In this document: piece after piece, positions 46,401 through 55,627 of the stretch | How the letters are laid out: each line of letters opens with the position of its first letter | Numbering within the stretch: position 1 is the stretch's first letter | NCBI GenBank assembly: GCA_009667805.1 | Contig: CM019063.1 | Span: 85,463,877 to 85,527,876, forward strand | Origin: Leptobrachium leishanense | Taxonomy: Eukaryota; Chordata; Amphibia; Anura; Megophryidae | Length of the DNA stretch: 64,000 bases | Reading direction: 5' to 3' | Made by a program: the position numbers and the translations under genes | The notes under the pieces: model-generated | The model's database searches: none | Seen by the model: the letters and a program-made list of their open reading frames with translations, nothing else | Told to the model about the DNA's origin: nothing

Positions 46401-48110
46401 ATGCTCTTCCAGAGTCTTCCCAAACACGATTATGTCATCCAGGTACACTAACACTTCGATCAGATTCATGTCCCCGACGGTCTTCTCCATCAGCCGTTGG
46501 AACGTGGCTGGAGCCCCCGTAAGGCCTTGAGGCATTCTGTTGAATTCAAAGAACCCCAGTGGACAGATGAACGCAGTTTTCTCTTTGTCTTCGGGATGCA
46601 TTGGTATCTGGTGATACCCACTTCGCAGGTCTAGCACGCTAAACCATTTTGCTCCAGACAAACACTGTAAGGCATCTTCTATCCGAGGAGTAGCATATTG
46701 GTCTGGGATGGTTCTCCGGTTCAATGTGCGGTAGTCTATGCATAGGCGGACAGAACCGTTCTTCTTCCGGTCCATCACTATTGGAGATGCGTATGGACTC
46801 CTGGACTCTTGGATCACCTTGGTTCTTTGCAATTCATTCAGCTGTTCTCGCAGATCATCTAAGTCTCCCAGCGGGACTCGTCTTGACCTTTCACGAAACG
46901 GCTTGTCCTCTTGTAATCGAATGTGGTGTTCGGTACTTTTGGCTAGGCCTACGTCGAACTCATCTTTCGAGAACAGTTCTCTCCATTTCAAAACTTGAGA
47001 CTGAAGGCGTTTCTTCCACTCAGATGAAATGGGAGCGTCTTTGGGGTAGAATCTTTCATCTGGAATCTCTTTATCCACTCCCCCTCCTAAATCGGTGGAG
47101 AGGGGCGTAGCGGACTCTACTTGCCCGATAGGCATTCGTGCTTTAAGGACTACTGGAGAATCAGACACATTGCACACGCTGACTGAGACTCTTCCTCGTG
47201 TTCTTTTCAGAGCTTTAGTGGAGATTATTTCAGGGATTACTTCGACTCCGGTTTCACTCCCATGATTAAAATCGGTTTCCAGCACCACATAGGGACCTGG
47301 TTGCGATCCATTCAACTTGACTGAAGCCCGGAAACTTGCTACTTCTCCTGCTTGCAGAACCTTCTCCGTTCCTTCTAATCTCCATAGGCGCCCCACTTCA
47401 GCAGGTGCTTTCTGTTCTTCGACCATCCTCTGATAGACTGGACGTAACATTGGGTGCACTCCTTGAGTAGAACCTTCTTCCAATACGATAGGTGTCAGGA
47501 GACGCCGCACCAAATCAGTATTCGTCCCCACTATCATGGAACTTCTGTTTGCACCTGAGGGTCGAGGACACACAATGGCCAATGCATCACAACCTCCGGA
47601 CTGTCCGATGACTTCGGATCCGATCTCCAATTTCACCTGTAGATACCCGTCATAGGGGAGTTTCTCAGTTCCGATACCCCAGATTTCCAGGTCCTTCAAT
47701 TTCTGTAAAGGAATGTGCTTCAAATGTTTCTCATAGAAGTCTCGGTAGATCAATGTCACTTGAGCCCCTGAATCCAACAGGGCTTTAGTGTAGACTCCCT
47801 CCACTTGGATTGGCACAATAGGAGAAGGACCTATCAGTTGATCAGGAAACTTGGTAGCGGTATCAGGACATTTAGACCCAGTTTGCTGTACCCTGGCCTT
47901 TTTCTTGGCCCGTGTAAGTTTTGGGTGTGCATTGCTTCCCCATGACGTAGGTCCGGATGCTAAGGGAGTAACTCTTTCAGTCCTGGCAGGCTCAGCAGTT
48001 GGCCGGACTTTGGGCTCTCTCGCCCTCTTAGCCCTGGCTTGATTTTTGGAGCGGGGTTCAATCTTCGGGCACCTAGGTTGCTCCTTCACTGGTGCCCTAT
48101 GGCGTTTCCC
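43473..48110 (-). CDS. Gypsy pol: protease, RT, RNase H, integrase
   Basis: Uninterrupted polyprotein; residue numbers count from the GTG codon at 48089, though synthesis probably starts by frameshift from gag. Domains: a basic N-terminal linker (1-80); retropepsin with DSGA at about 106; reverse transcriptase with LDLRSGYHQI, MPQGLTGAPATFQ and YLDDII near 548; RNase H with ELHVDASREGLGG near 717; integrase zinc finger (HDEHGHLGAERTF ... CHSCLRC, about 980-1015); integrase core with HSDQGRDFES near 1105 and HPQGDAQPERFNR near 1137; then a PGDRVLLKN C-terminal domain near 1258. The last ~250 residues are acidic and Pro-rich. They contain a duplicated LEVPETVEIP segment. No envelope or chromodomain is seen. 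All catalytic motifs look intact. Ends at 43473, 69 bases from the LTR. Confidence 0.95.
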   Translation of the reverse strand, partial: GKRHRAPVKEQPRCPKIEPRSKNQARAKRAREPKVRPTAEPARTERVTPLASGPTSWGSNAHPKLTRAKKKARVQQTGSKCPDTATKFPDQLIGPSPIVPIQVEGVYTKALLDSGAQVTLIYRDFYEKHLKHIPLQKLKDLEIWGIGTEKLPYDGYLQVKLEIGSEVIGQSGGCDALAIVCPRPSGANRSSMIVGTNTDLVRRLLTPIVLEEGSTQGVHPMLRPVYQRMVEEQKAPAEVGRLWRLEGTEKVLQAGEVASFRASVKLNGSQPGPYVVLETDFNHGSETGVEVIPEIISTKALKRTRGRVSVSVCNVSDSPVVLKARMPIGQVESATPLSTDLGGGVDKEIPDERFYPKDAPISSEWKKRLQSQVLKWRELFSKDEFDVGLAKSTEHHIRLQEDKPFRERSRRVPLGDLDDLREQLNELQRTKVIQESRSPYASPIVMDRKKNGSVRLCIDYRTLNRRTIPDQYATPRIEDALQCLSGAKWFSVLDLRSGYHQIPMHPEDKEKTAFICPLGFFEFNRMPQGLTGAPATFQRLMEKTVGDMNLIEVLVYLDDIIVFGKTLEEHEQRLEKVLKRLHEEGLKLSLEKCQFCLPSVTYLGHVVSAEGVSTDPRKLEAVASWPRPRNVTELRSFLGFCSYYRRFVGGFAKIAQPLNKLLQKENTEEGCKASDRNPSAPGPRKARESIQGEWTSQCEGAFLKLKESLTQAPVLAYADPHKPYELHVDASREGLGGVLYQEYGGLLRPVAYVSRSLTPSENNYPTHKLEFLALKWAVVDKLKDYLYGAEFVIKTDNNPLTYVLTTAKLDATGHQWLAALSGFRFSLKYRPGVNNRDADALSRRPYTTEWTQLTPDGVQALCQGAERRVKGGIEAEAIGVMAAAVPEFYCNPTQLRDESLPTFSKQNLTADQARDPLIALTIKALTANQREILLTNSPDGARLVYKEWEQLKMLDGVVYRRGPSTNAEETQQLFLPTKHRERVLRSLHDEHGHLGAERTFKLVRDRFYWPCMRAEVESYCHSCLRCIQRKTLPTRTAPMSHLQSQGPMDLVCINFLCLEPDASGQGNFLIVTDHFTRYAQAFSTRDQCAPTVAKVLMEKFFVHYGLPRRIHSDQGRDFESRLVGQLLELLGIQKTRTTPYHPQGDAQPERFNRTLLNMLGTLSNIEKQSWSRHIATLVHAYNSTESDATGYSPYRLMFGREARLPVDLAFGLSLDQTSVASHRNYVDRLRKNLASAFEQARLTSGNREQRNKRNYDLKVRIQDLQPGDRVLLKNLGAAARHKLTDRWSSQVYIVCKQLPGLPVYQIQPDGKAGPLKNWHRNHLLPLREAVRMPVGDELPPPNPPAPRLPPVTRSQQTRVVEESERDSEEESYCLDWMRSPEPEEVVVVPERWESNLRPEAPEFLLEVPETVEIPEALEFQLEVPETVEIPVAPEAESYDYSSMPSLEGSYSEELSAPVVERRTEPAPIVLPPEEERIEPEPKRSVRPPQRLTYDSPGHSTEEAITTVQRLPEVSAMLAEVAQNMSQLEEVYLTHCMFAVNPVSVI

Positions 48111-49576
48111 GCCGGTGAGGTAGATAACAGTTCTTTCAAGGCTTTTAACAACTCATCAACTCTATTCTTCTCAGGCTTTCGGTCTTTGCATTGTGCGCGG
48201 AAGTGGCCCATTTCTCCACAACCAAAACATCTCTTTTTAGAAAGTGGAGACGCAGTCGCCTGTTGTGATTCAGTTAAAGGACCTTGGCTAGACGCCACAG
48301 CAACTCCGGTTGTCTGCATGCCTGTGAGGAACTTCTGCATCTCGGCCTGCATCTCTGTCACCTTAATCAACACTCGGCACAGTTCCGCGTGCGCCTGCTG
48401 CAATTCAGCTTGAGCTTCCTGTACTTTCTTAACAGTTTTTTGCAACTCACCACGTTCAGAGAGGTGTAATTCTTTGGCAGCCCTCTCTGTGGATTTAAAA
48501 GCGATCAGGTGCTCTTGCTCGTCCACGTCGGACCCGTAAGTATCCAGCGAGTCGCTTTCAGGCTGCAGACCGTCGTTATGCCTTACAGGTTGTGCGTAAG
48601 CCCTTTCCCCTCGCCTGAAGGATTTTTCCTCCAGTAAAGCCTCCTCCTCTCTGACAGCTCGGATCAGTTCCAGGTACTTCAGTTCCTGATTACCTGCCCT
48701 GCTTCTCAGCTGCAGCATCACTGGATCTAGAGGTTGAGAGCCCCTCAGGATCTGTTTTATTCGGATCTTATCCACTTCGGCCGGCTCGGCCCCTTTCTTG
48801 AGGAGTATCTGGTGCAGAATCTTATCTAGGCGCCTCATGTATTCGGTCATTCTCTCACCTTTCCGCTGATAGGTGTGTTCATACTGATATACAAGCTCTG
48901 CGGCCTTTTCCATTCGCCCAAAAACTTCCTCCAAAACGTTTAAATAATCTAAAGCAGTACAGTCTTTTCTACTCAGTTTTAGGTTTCTCACCGCTTCTGA
49001 CGCAGGTCCCTATAAGCTCTCGGTGATCCTTTGCTTTTTCTGGGCTTCAGGGATGTCCCACTCATCCAGAGCCTGCATCGCCTGTTCCACCCATTCCTCA
49101 AAGGTTTCTTCTCCCGCAGGAGTTGGTACGTTTCCTGTAAAATTTCTCAACCGTCGATAACCGAAATTAGTGTGCGGAGGGCTTGTTCTCTAACACTTAG
49201 CCAGCAAATCTCCAATAGCCACTATGAATTCAGGCCCGATCATGGCCAATGGACTGGGCGCGGGAACACTTGCGGATTCGCCACGAGGCGCACTTGGCTG
49301 AATCAGTTGGACTTCCACCTCATCGGTCAGCTTCATGCTCGCGCCCGGAAAACATACTGGAACACCCTTTCTCCATTCAAAAAGAACATACGTGTGAGAG
49401 GTATCTGTGTTCTTTTTAATGTCCAGAATTAACCCCCGATGGTCTGGTGTCAGCACGGCCACGGCCTGGCGAACCTGATCTTCGGCCCAAGTGTCTGCGG
49501 GAATATCCATGACTATACAACATTCTAACTGACTACTGTGCTCCTCACACCATTCGGCAACAGTGTCTGGATCCAT
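48086..49576 (-). pseudogene. Gypsy gag, PNMA-like, with two in-frame stops
   Basis: Capsid/nucleocapsid protein. I take the ATG at 49576 (MDPDTVAEWCEEH); the longer frame begins inside the primer site. The N-terminal domain (AEWCEEHSSQLECCIVMDIP, RQAVAVLTPDHRG) resembles the RNA-binding-like N-terminus of PNMA proteins. Next comes a capsid-like helical region (ETFEEWVEQAMQALDEWDIP, LNVLEEVFGRMEKAAELVYQ, MTEYMRRLDKILHQIL). Then a Gln/Glu-rich coiled segment (VQEAQAELQQAHAELC) and a CCHC zinc knuckle (CFGCGEMGHFRAQC). One continuous frame is broken by TAG at 49190-49192 and another TAG near 49010-49012. It ends at 48086, just after the slippery site. This copy cannot make full-length Gag. Confidence 0.88.
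48104..48110 (-). promoter_or_regulatory. Candidate -1 ribosomal frameshift site GGGAAAC
   Basis: On the minus strand the gag frame reads G GGA AAC, a canonical X XXY YYZ heptamer, 15 bases before the gag stop codon (48086-48088). Slipping back one base enters the pol frame, which is open through this point. I could not fold the downstream sequence to test for a pseudoknot. Confidence 0.75.
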
Positions 49577-49612
49577 ATTTAACCCTTTAGATGCGGTTTT
49601 TCCAGAGACTGG

Positions 49613-49632
49613 ATCCCGGAAACGAGCCCCCA
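49613..49632 (-). promoter_or_regulatory. tRNA primer-binding site (tRNA-Pro-like)
   Basis: Two bases inside the 5' LTR end, on the minus strand, lies TGGGGGCTCGTTTCCGGGAT. Its first 11 bases match the 3' end of vertebrate tRNA-Pro as used by many retroelements. A two-base insertion follows before the match resumes at CCGGGAT. This is the expected place to prime minus-strand synthesis. Confidence 0.8.
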
Positions 49633-49634
49633 CG

Positions 49635-50661
49635 TGTAGCGCTCACTCCCGGAGGAGCCGCTGAAAATGAACCACGGGTCAGTCTGCCCGCACTAGGAAA
49701 TAAATATACTCCAGCACCGCTGTGGATTTTATAAATTATATAGTTTACTGAAGTAAAAGGCATAAAATAAGACATGGTGTTCGTAGATATATTTACAGTA
49801 TTTCGTATTGCGGTAAACGCGCAGCGGGAAAAAGAAATGCGAGACTTCGTATTTCTGGAAAACGCGACCGAGCAGAAAAAAATACAATGATTCGTAATTA
49901 CGAGAAACGCGCAGCGGAAAATAAAATAAGATGCGAATCTTTTCCCCTTTTTCGGATACTAAGGAGTGAGTCCCGAACAGGTTAAGTCCCGAATTGTGAG
50001 TGTATGTGTGTGTTATGGTACCCGGGTACTATTCAACTGGCCAGTGAATCTTTTAAGCGATGTCTTCGACTAGTCACGTTGGGGCCCTGTGGGTTTCAGA
50101 AATAAACAACAGCGTGCTTGAACTTTTGTGGAAACGGCCTTGGAGGCCTCTCACCCATCCGCTGATCACCGAGGCTCCGTTGACCCAGGACGTCTCTCCG
50201 CTTGTCTCCGCGCTGGGATACCGGCTATTGGATCGATATTCAGGCTCTCTGTGTTCTGGCCCGGACTTGTCCAGCTACCGCCTGCTCTCCCATCCGTTGG
50301 ACTCGCGGTACTCCTTACTCGAGGTCCTCAGTTTGTCTGGAATACACTTGGTGGTGATGGCCGGTGGGTAAGGCTCCTTCTGGCAAGGCAGGATAACCCC
50401 ACTCGATTCCTGATAGGCCACACTTGCGCTCCGGCCTGGTCACGATTCCGCTCAGCAGCACTGCGTCCTCTTCCATGCACTCCCTGGCGCACTCTCCACG
50501 AGGCTCAGGATGTACAGCGTCTGTGTCCCACCCACTTCCTGTCTGTTTGCAAAGCATGCCGGGAAATGTAGTCCCAATGTTCAGTGTCTCTGATCGCGCT
50601 TGTCTCCCTCCGGTGGCCAAAAATAGGTACTGCCACAGTCAGATTTAAACACAGCGCTACA
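49635..50661 (-). repeat. 5' LTR of the Gypsy element
   Basis: Same ends and internal repeats as the 3' LTR. It has a short insertion (CGCGGTACT region near 50305) and lacks a GCGCTCTCGCACGTT segment relative to the other LTR. Confidence 0.95.
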
Positions 50662-50669
50662 ATAGCATC

Positions 50670-51080
50670 AGGCAGTTGCTGCAGATTTGTCAACTGCACT
50701 TCCATGATGCGAATCTCCCATTCCATCACATCTCAAAGGTGCTCTATTGGATTGATATCTGGTGACTGTGGAGGCCATTGGAATACAGTGAACTCATTGT
50801 CATGTTCAAGGAACCAGTTTGAGATGATTTTAGCTTTGTGACATGGTGCATTATCCTGCTGGAAGTAGCCATCAGAAGATGGGTACACTGTGGTCATAAA
50901 GGGATGGACATGGTCAGCAACAATACTCAGGTTGTGGCATTTAAACAATGCTCAATTGGTACTAAGGGGCCCAAAGAATGCCAAGAAAATATTCCCCACA
51001 CCATTACACCACTACCACCAGCCTGAACTGTTGATACAAGGCAGGATGGATCCATGTTTTCATGTTCTTTATGTCAAATG
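50670..51080 (-). pseudogene. Tc1-like transposase relic
   Basis: The frame at 50733-50948 reads YPSSDGYFQQDNAPCHKAKI and FTVFQWPPQSPDINPIEHL. These hold the second Asp (QQDNAPCH) and the catalytic Glu (PIEHL) of a DDE Tc1 transposase, spaced as in DD34E enzymes. The N-terminal half and the first Asp are absent from this window piece. It belongs to the element whose tip is at 42216. Confidence 0.88.
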
Positions 51081-51097
51081 CTGACCCTGACAACTAA

Positions 51098-51976
51098 CAG
51101 GATAATTCAAAGAGATCCGAATTGCTTGAGAAAGGTAACTGAACGCTGAAAATCAGCGTTTGGATACCTTTCTTGGCCATTCGGCTATCCAGAGAGCAGG
51201 CAATTTGCCAAATCCTGGCGAATTGCCTGCACATACGGTGCCTGTTCGGTACCTGTTTGAGGGCAGTGAAATCCCCATGAAAAAACACTGCTTCAGCTAT
51301 TCAGAGAACACAAACCAACAGTGAAAGGTTCCCGAAATGCCCTGCCATTCGGTGGTTTCATGCAGCAGATTTAATCAGGCGAATCCCATAGGCTTCAATG
51401 TTAAAAATATTCCCGTTTTAATTTAATATCTAATAAACTGTTCATTATAAAATTCTGCAAAATAAAGAGTCTCTTTATTTATAGATTTTTTTAGGATATT
51501 TTAAGCATTTTTCAGATTTTTTTTCAAGTTTACTTATTTTTTCTGTAACAGCCCTTTTTATTATCATTCATTGGACCTCATATGTAAATTTCAGACATTT
51601 TCGCTCAGTAGTTTCTTTGCAAACAGCGTTTCACTTTTCAAACATTCAAGCAAACTGTTTTCCTAATTTATTCACTTCACTCGTCTGCGGTGTCTGCTTT
51701 TTCCGGCGGCTTCGCTGCGTTTGATCGGCTCCTGCTCGGGTTTTTCCGTGGTTTTCGCCAGGTTAATCCAGATGTTTTTGCGGGTTTTCGCTGTGCATTC
51801 GCCGGGTTTTGCAGTTAGTTTTCGTCAGGTTTGCGGCAGCTTTTCCCTGCAATTCGGGGACCCTGTGGTGCTTGCTGAATACACCGCAGGGTCACCGAAA
51901 TGGGATCGCCAAATCACACCGAATTGAAGAGAACGAGAAGTCACCGAACGTGCGGTGACTTTTCGATTCTCTTTGG
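51098..51976 (+). mobile_element. MITE family B, copy inside the Tc1-like relic
   Basis: Starts CAGGATAATTCAAAGAGATC and ends GTGACTTTTCGATTCTCTTT, lacking the last ~10 bases (ATAACCCTG) seen in other copies. TAA precedes it. Collinear with 19609-20459 and inverted relative to 23019-23919. Confidence 0.87.
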
Positions 51977-52003
51977 ACTCATCAGAAAAGGCAACGTTTT
52001 AAA

Positions 52004-52346
52004 AACATTTTAAATTTGGACGTAACACCATTTTCCTTTAGCCATGGTTACTAATAAAGCTCCTTTGAATGTGTTTTCAGATTTTCCATTTATTCTAAAT
52101 ACCCCAAAACCCTTTTAAACGGTCGATTCTATTTTGGCATGGTAGAGAGAAGGTTGTAAAATAATTTTTTATTGGGAAAAAAATAAATACAAAATTTATA
52201 ATATATAAGAGTGAGAATGTGCACGAGGGATGTATTGCATATTAATAGGAATAAAAAGAAAAATGTATTATTTCTAATTGAAAAAATATATTTGCAACCT
52301 GCATAAATTCATAGTGCTGTATGAACTTCAGAAGAGCGTGGTCTAA
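52004..52346. other. No gene recognised
   Basis: A/T-rich stretch between the Tc1-like relic and the first family-D MITE. No feature supported. Confidence 0.55.
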
Positions 52347-52772
52347 GGCTAGGGTCAGACTAACGCATTTTTCTCGTTGTCCGTGAAAAAGTGCGTTTGA
52401 ACGAATGGACGCATTTTTTTCACGGAATACGCGATAGTGGTCATACGATGCACATTTCGTCCGTGATTTTGAACGGATCATCAATAAAACCCTTTTTGTG
52501 TCTGGACGTTATGTTGGCCGGACATTAGCAGCGCCTGACATCTCCTAATCACACACACATGCCGCTAGCGGACGCAGCGCACTCTGTACGTCAGTACTAG
52601 CGGTATCACGTTCTCGAAAAAATGCGTTGGTTTGCCACTTGCGTTGCGCAGCCGCACTTTTGTGAGGTCGTTCTTCGTATGCTGCCCGGCATTGGACGTC
52701 ATTTGCGGCTAGCACGGCCGTGATTTAGTGCGGCTAAACGCACGTTAATACTGCGTTAGTCTGACCCTAGCC
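52347..52772 (-). mobile_element. MITE family D, copy 1 (inverted partner)
   Basis: Inverted ends GGCTAGGGTCAGACTAACGC and GTTAGTCTGACCCTAGCC. TAA on both sides (52344-52346, 52773-52775). Internal blocks (GAACGAATGGACGCATTTTT, CGGCTAGCACGGCCGTGATT) run opposite to copy 2, which follows immediately. Confidence 0.88.
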
Positions 52773-52775
52773 TAA

Positions 52776-53202
52776 GGCTGGGGTCAGACTAACGCATTTT
52801 TAACATGCGTTTAGGAGCACTCAATCACGGCCGTGGTAGCAGCAAATGACGAGCAATGATGGCCAATATACAAAGTACGGGCGCACGAAAGTCCGGCCGC
52901 GCAACGCAAGTGGAAAATGAACGCATTTTTTCGAGAACACAGAACCGCTAGTACAGACATACAGAGTACGCTGCGGCGGCATAGCGGCGTGTGTGCGTGA
53001 TTAGGAGATGTCAGACGCTGCTATTGTCCAGCCTACATAACGTTCAGACGCAAGAAGTGTTTTATTGACGATCCGTAAAAAATCACGCACGAAAATGCGC
53101 GTTGTCTGACCGTTTTCGCGCATTCCGTGAAAAAATACGTCAACACGTTCGGACGCACTATTCGACGGTCGCTGCGAATAATGCGTTCGTTTGACCCTAG
53201 CC
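52776..53202 (+). mobile_element. MITE family D, copy 2 (inverted partner)
   Basis: Ends GGCTGGGGTCAGACTAACGC and TTTGACCCTAGCC. Internal blocks (AATCACGGCCGTGGTAGCAG, AAGTGGAAAATGAACGCATT) are in the same orientation as the copy at 61490-61914. Shares the TAA at 52773-52775 with copy 1. Confidence 0.88.
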
Positions 53203-53204
53203 TA

Positions 53205-53900
53205 CAGGGTTATTCATTAAGCGACGAACTTGCCAACAAATTGCACGGCAGTTTGTCTATTTAGAAAGCTGTCAATTCGCCAAATATTGGCAAATTGACA
53301 GAGAAAAACGGTGCACAACGACGCAATGCGGCGGCAGTGAAAATTGTCCCATAGAGAAGTAATGGTTACTCTATTCACAGAACACTGAACTGCACCGAAA
53401 TGTCAGGGAAATTCCCAATGTTCGACAGGTTTAAACAGGCGTCGCGAATCCCATAAGATTCATTGTAAAAAAATATTATCGTGTACACTTTTAATTCAAT
53501 CGTTTATTCATTTTCAGCAAAAAGCCTTTTTATTTACATATATTTTGGAAAACCTTTATGTATTTTTTTTAGATGAAATTTTTGATTCCCAATTTTTTTT
53601 TAAAAGGCTTTTTTTATTCTGTAACAGACCTTTTTATTATTTAGACACATTTTATTGTATTTTTATTGGTTTAAACGTCTATCAGAAGAATAGCAGAGTT
53701 CAGTTTTTTTCGTCTTCTGCAGTTCAACAGTCTTCACCAGTCTGTTCCTGGTCGACGGTGGTCTTTGGCAGCTCCATGTTCGGCGCACATTGGGAATCCT
53801 GTGGTGAATAGTGAATTCGCCGCAAGGTCGGCAAAATGGAATGGCTGAAGCACACCGAAGTTTCCTTGAAATTTCATTGAAACTTCGGTTCTTTCTGAAG
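53205..53900 (+). mobile_element. Diverged relative of MITE family B
   Basis: Begins CAGGGTTATTCATTAAGCGA. It preserves the family-B order: GCCAAATATTGGCAAATTGA, AGCGAATCCCATA-like text, poly-pyrimidine/A-rich middle, and a closing GAAATTTCATTGAAACTTCG. The right terminus is not clear, so the end is approximate. Confidence 0.65.
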
Positions 53901-54886
53901 AACCTCTCAGTGCATGTAATCGGCACGTCTGTCTCATTTAGGACTTGATTCTCTATCCAGACAATTTCTGCTGCAAGACATTCGCCGGTGTTCAACCTGC
54001 TGAGCATAGCACATAGTTATTGTTGGCATATTGCTGTTCTGTTACTTTTTTTGGTTCTCTTTTCATTATATATGAAGAGACTTTTTCTAGGTTTTGCAGT
54101 TAAAACATTATTTTAACCAAATCACAGAAACTCAAGGGTAACACATTTTGCATTACCCTGAAAAGCCTTCCTACGACATCATGGTCATACTACGTTTTAA
54201 ACTACGATGGATGTGTTTTTATTAATCTAGTAATACAGCTGGACTCCCTCCCACGGTGAGTAGGCAGACATCACACATCCCTAAAAATGCCTCTTATTGA
54301 ATGAACCAGCTGTCCTGGAGGTGGAAAAATACCGAGTTTCATTTAGACGGTTTTGAGTAACTGGCTGACATATCTAAGTCTAAATGGAACATAAATCTAT
54401 GACAGGCAGACTCTCAAGATTCTGACAATGTCATTATACAGTCACATGCCTACGCATCCGAAACACACTTTAAAGTAGACACACATCAGAAAATATGGTG
54501 GTCGACTTCTGATTCCATATGAGCCTTTTCGATTTTTTTTTTCTTGCATGTACCGAGGCCTCTATATTAAGGCAATATATATTAAAGATACATATGGAAC
54601 AATGTGTGTCGATAATGATGCCGTTTTTGCAGATCTGGAAAAGGGAAATGTGTGATGCAGGTTAATGAATGTATTTGTGAAAGGTTTACCTGGAAAATCT
54701 GAATTTTTGTTCACAAATCAAAACAATATCCTCAGAGACATGTACTGCCAATATTTTAGGGTCTACAAACGTTATCACATTTATCACTTACAAACAAGTT
54801 GATCACGTTCATTGTTTTTTTACCACAACTATGAAAAAAATGGATATGGAAACCTAGAAGGTAAAAGCAAGAGCATTTGCCGACCA
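53901..54886. other. No gene recognised
   Basis: Ordinary A/T-rich sequence. No domain, repeat end or RNA gene recognised. Confidence 0.55.
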
Positions 54887-55627
54887 CGGGAACTATTACA
54901 ATCATCACGCTAAAACAGGGATGCCAAGGAGAAAAACTTGCGCCTGCAGGTTTCTGCTTAGCGTCCCTGTTTTAGCGTGATATTACGGTGCAGGCGCTAA
55001 ACCAGCAGCCTGCACCTAACATGGTGCTATGTCTCAGGATGCTCATGGTAGCGCAAAGCACCGCCGCGAGCATCCCCTCCATGGAGTCCATAGGACTCCA
55101 CTGAGGCTTCCACTGCCGGTCACATGACCTGCAGGATCTCACCTCGCCAGATCCAGCAGGTTGGCAGAGTGATTCGCAGAGGGAGACTGAGGGACTTTTT
55201 CCCCCAGTCTCACTCTGCTCCTGGCAGCAAGAAGAGGTGGATGGAGCCGCCGTTCTCGCCTCAGGATGGGAGGTGAGTATATGATTATTTTGGAAGGGGC
55301 AGCTGGTGCTGACGGATTTTTCAGAAGCGGAATCTGTTAGCACCAGCTTCTAGCTGTGGATAACTTTTCAGTTAACCACAGCAGGACGGTAATTAGTGTT
55401 GACTTTGTAATCCTAATGCTAATTAACACTTTGAGCTCCTCATGTTAAGTATAGGGAGCGCAAAGTACAGTAAGTTTGTGCTGAAAAGCGCAAGATCTGA
55501 ATGGCTGACGGGTTTTTTAACCCGTTACCGTTTGGATTGTACTATGGTCCGCCCACGCTAGGGCAACCAGAGCTAACGTTAACGCTCACACAGGTTAGCA
55601 TTAGCGTTATGATTGTAATATGGCCCC
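54887..55627. mobile_element. MITE related to the nested element at 38771
   Basis: Inverted ends TATTACAATCATCACGCTAA and TTAGCGTTATGATTGTAATA. Shares TGGAGTCCATAGGACTCCA and GTTAAGTATAGGGAGCGCAA with 38771-39471. No transposase frame. Confidence 0.82.

Larger units (their letters stand above)
42376..50661 (-). mobile_element. Full-length Ty3/Gypsy retrotransposon, PNMA-type Gag
   Basis: An 8.29-kb element with LTRs of about 1.03 kb (42376-43403 and 49635-50661). It is flanked by a 4-bp duplication ATAG (42372-42375 and 50662-50665). Order on the minus strand: 5' LTR, primer site, gag, pol, polypurine tract, 3' LTR. No envelope gene is seen between pol and the 3' LTR. The LTR pair is nearly identical apart from scattered substitutions and a few short indels, for example near 43050/50305 and 43225/50490. 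The insertion is therefore fairly recent but not brand new. Confidence 0.95.
42216..52003 (-). mobile_element. Old Tc1-like transposon split by Gypsy and a MITE
   Basis: Three pieces of one element. 42216-42375 has the terminal CACTCACTGGCCACTTTATT and continues to GGTCCATATTGGCATGATAG. 50662-51097 resumes ATAGCATCAGGCAGTTGCTG. 51977-52003 is ACTCATCAGAAAAGGCAACG. From memory this order matches a Tc1 family common in fishes and frogs. The Gypsy element lies between the first and second pieces, a family-B MITE between the second and third. The 3' remainder is missing. Confidence 0.85.
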
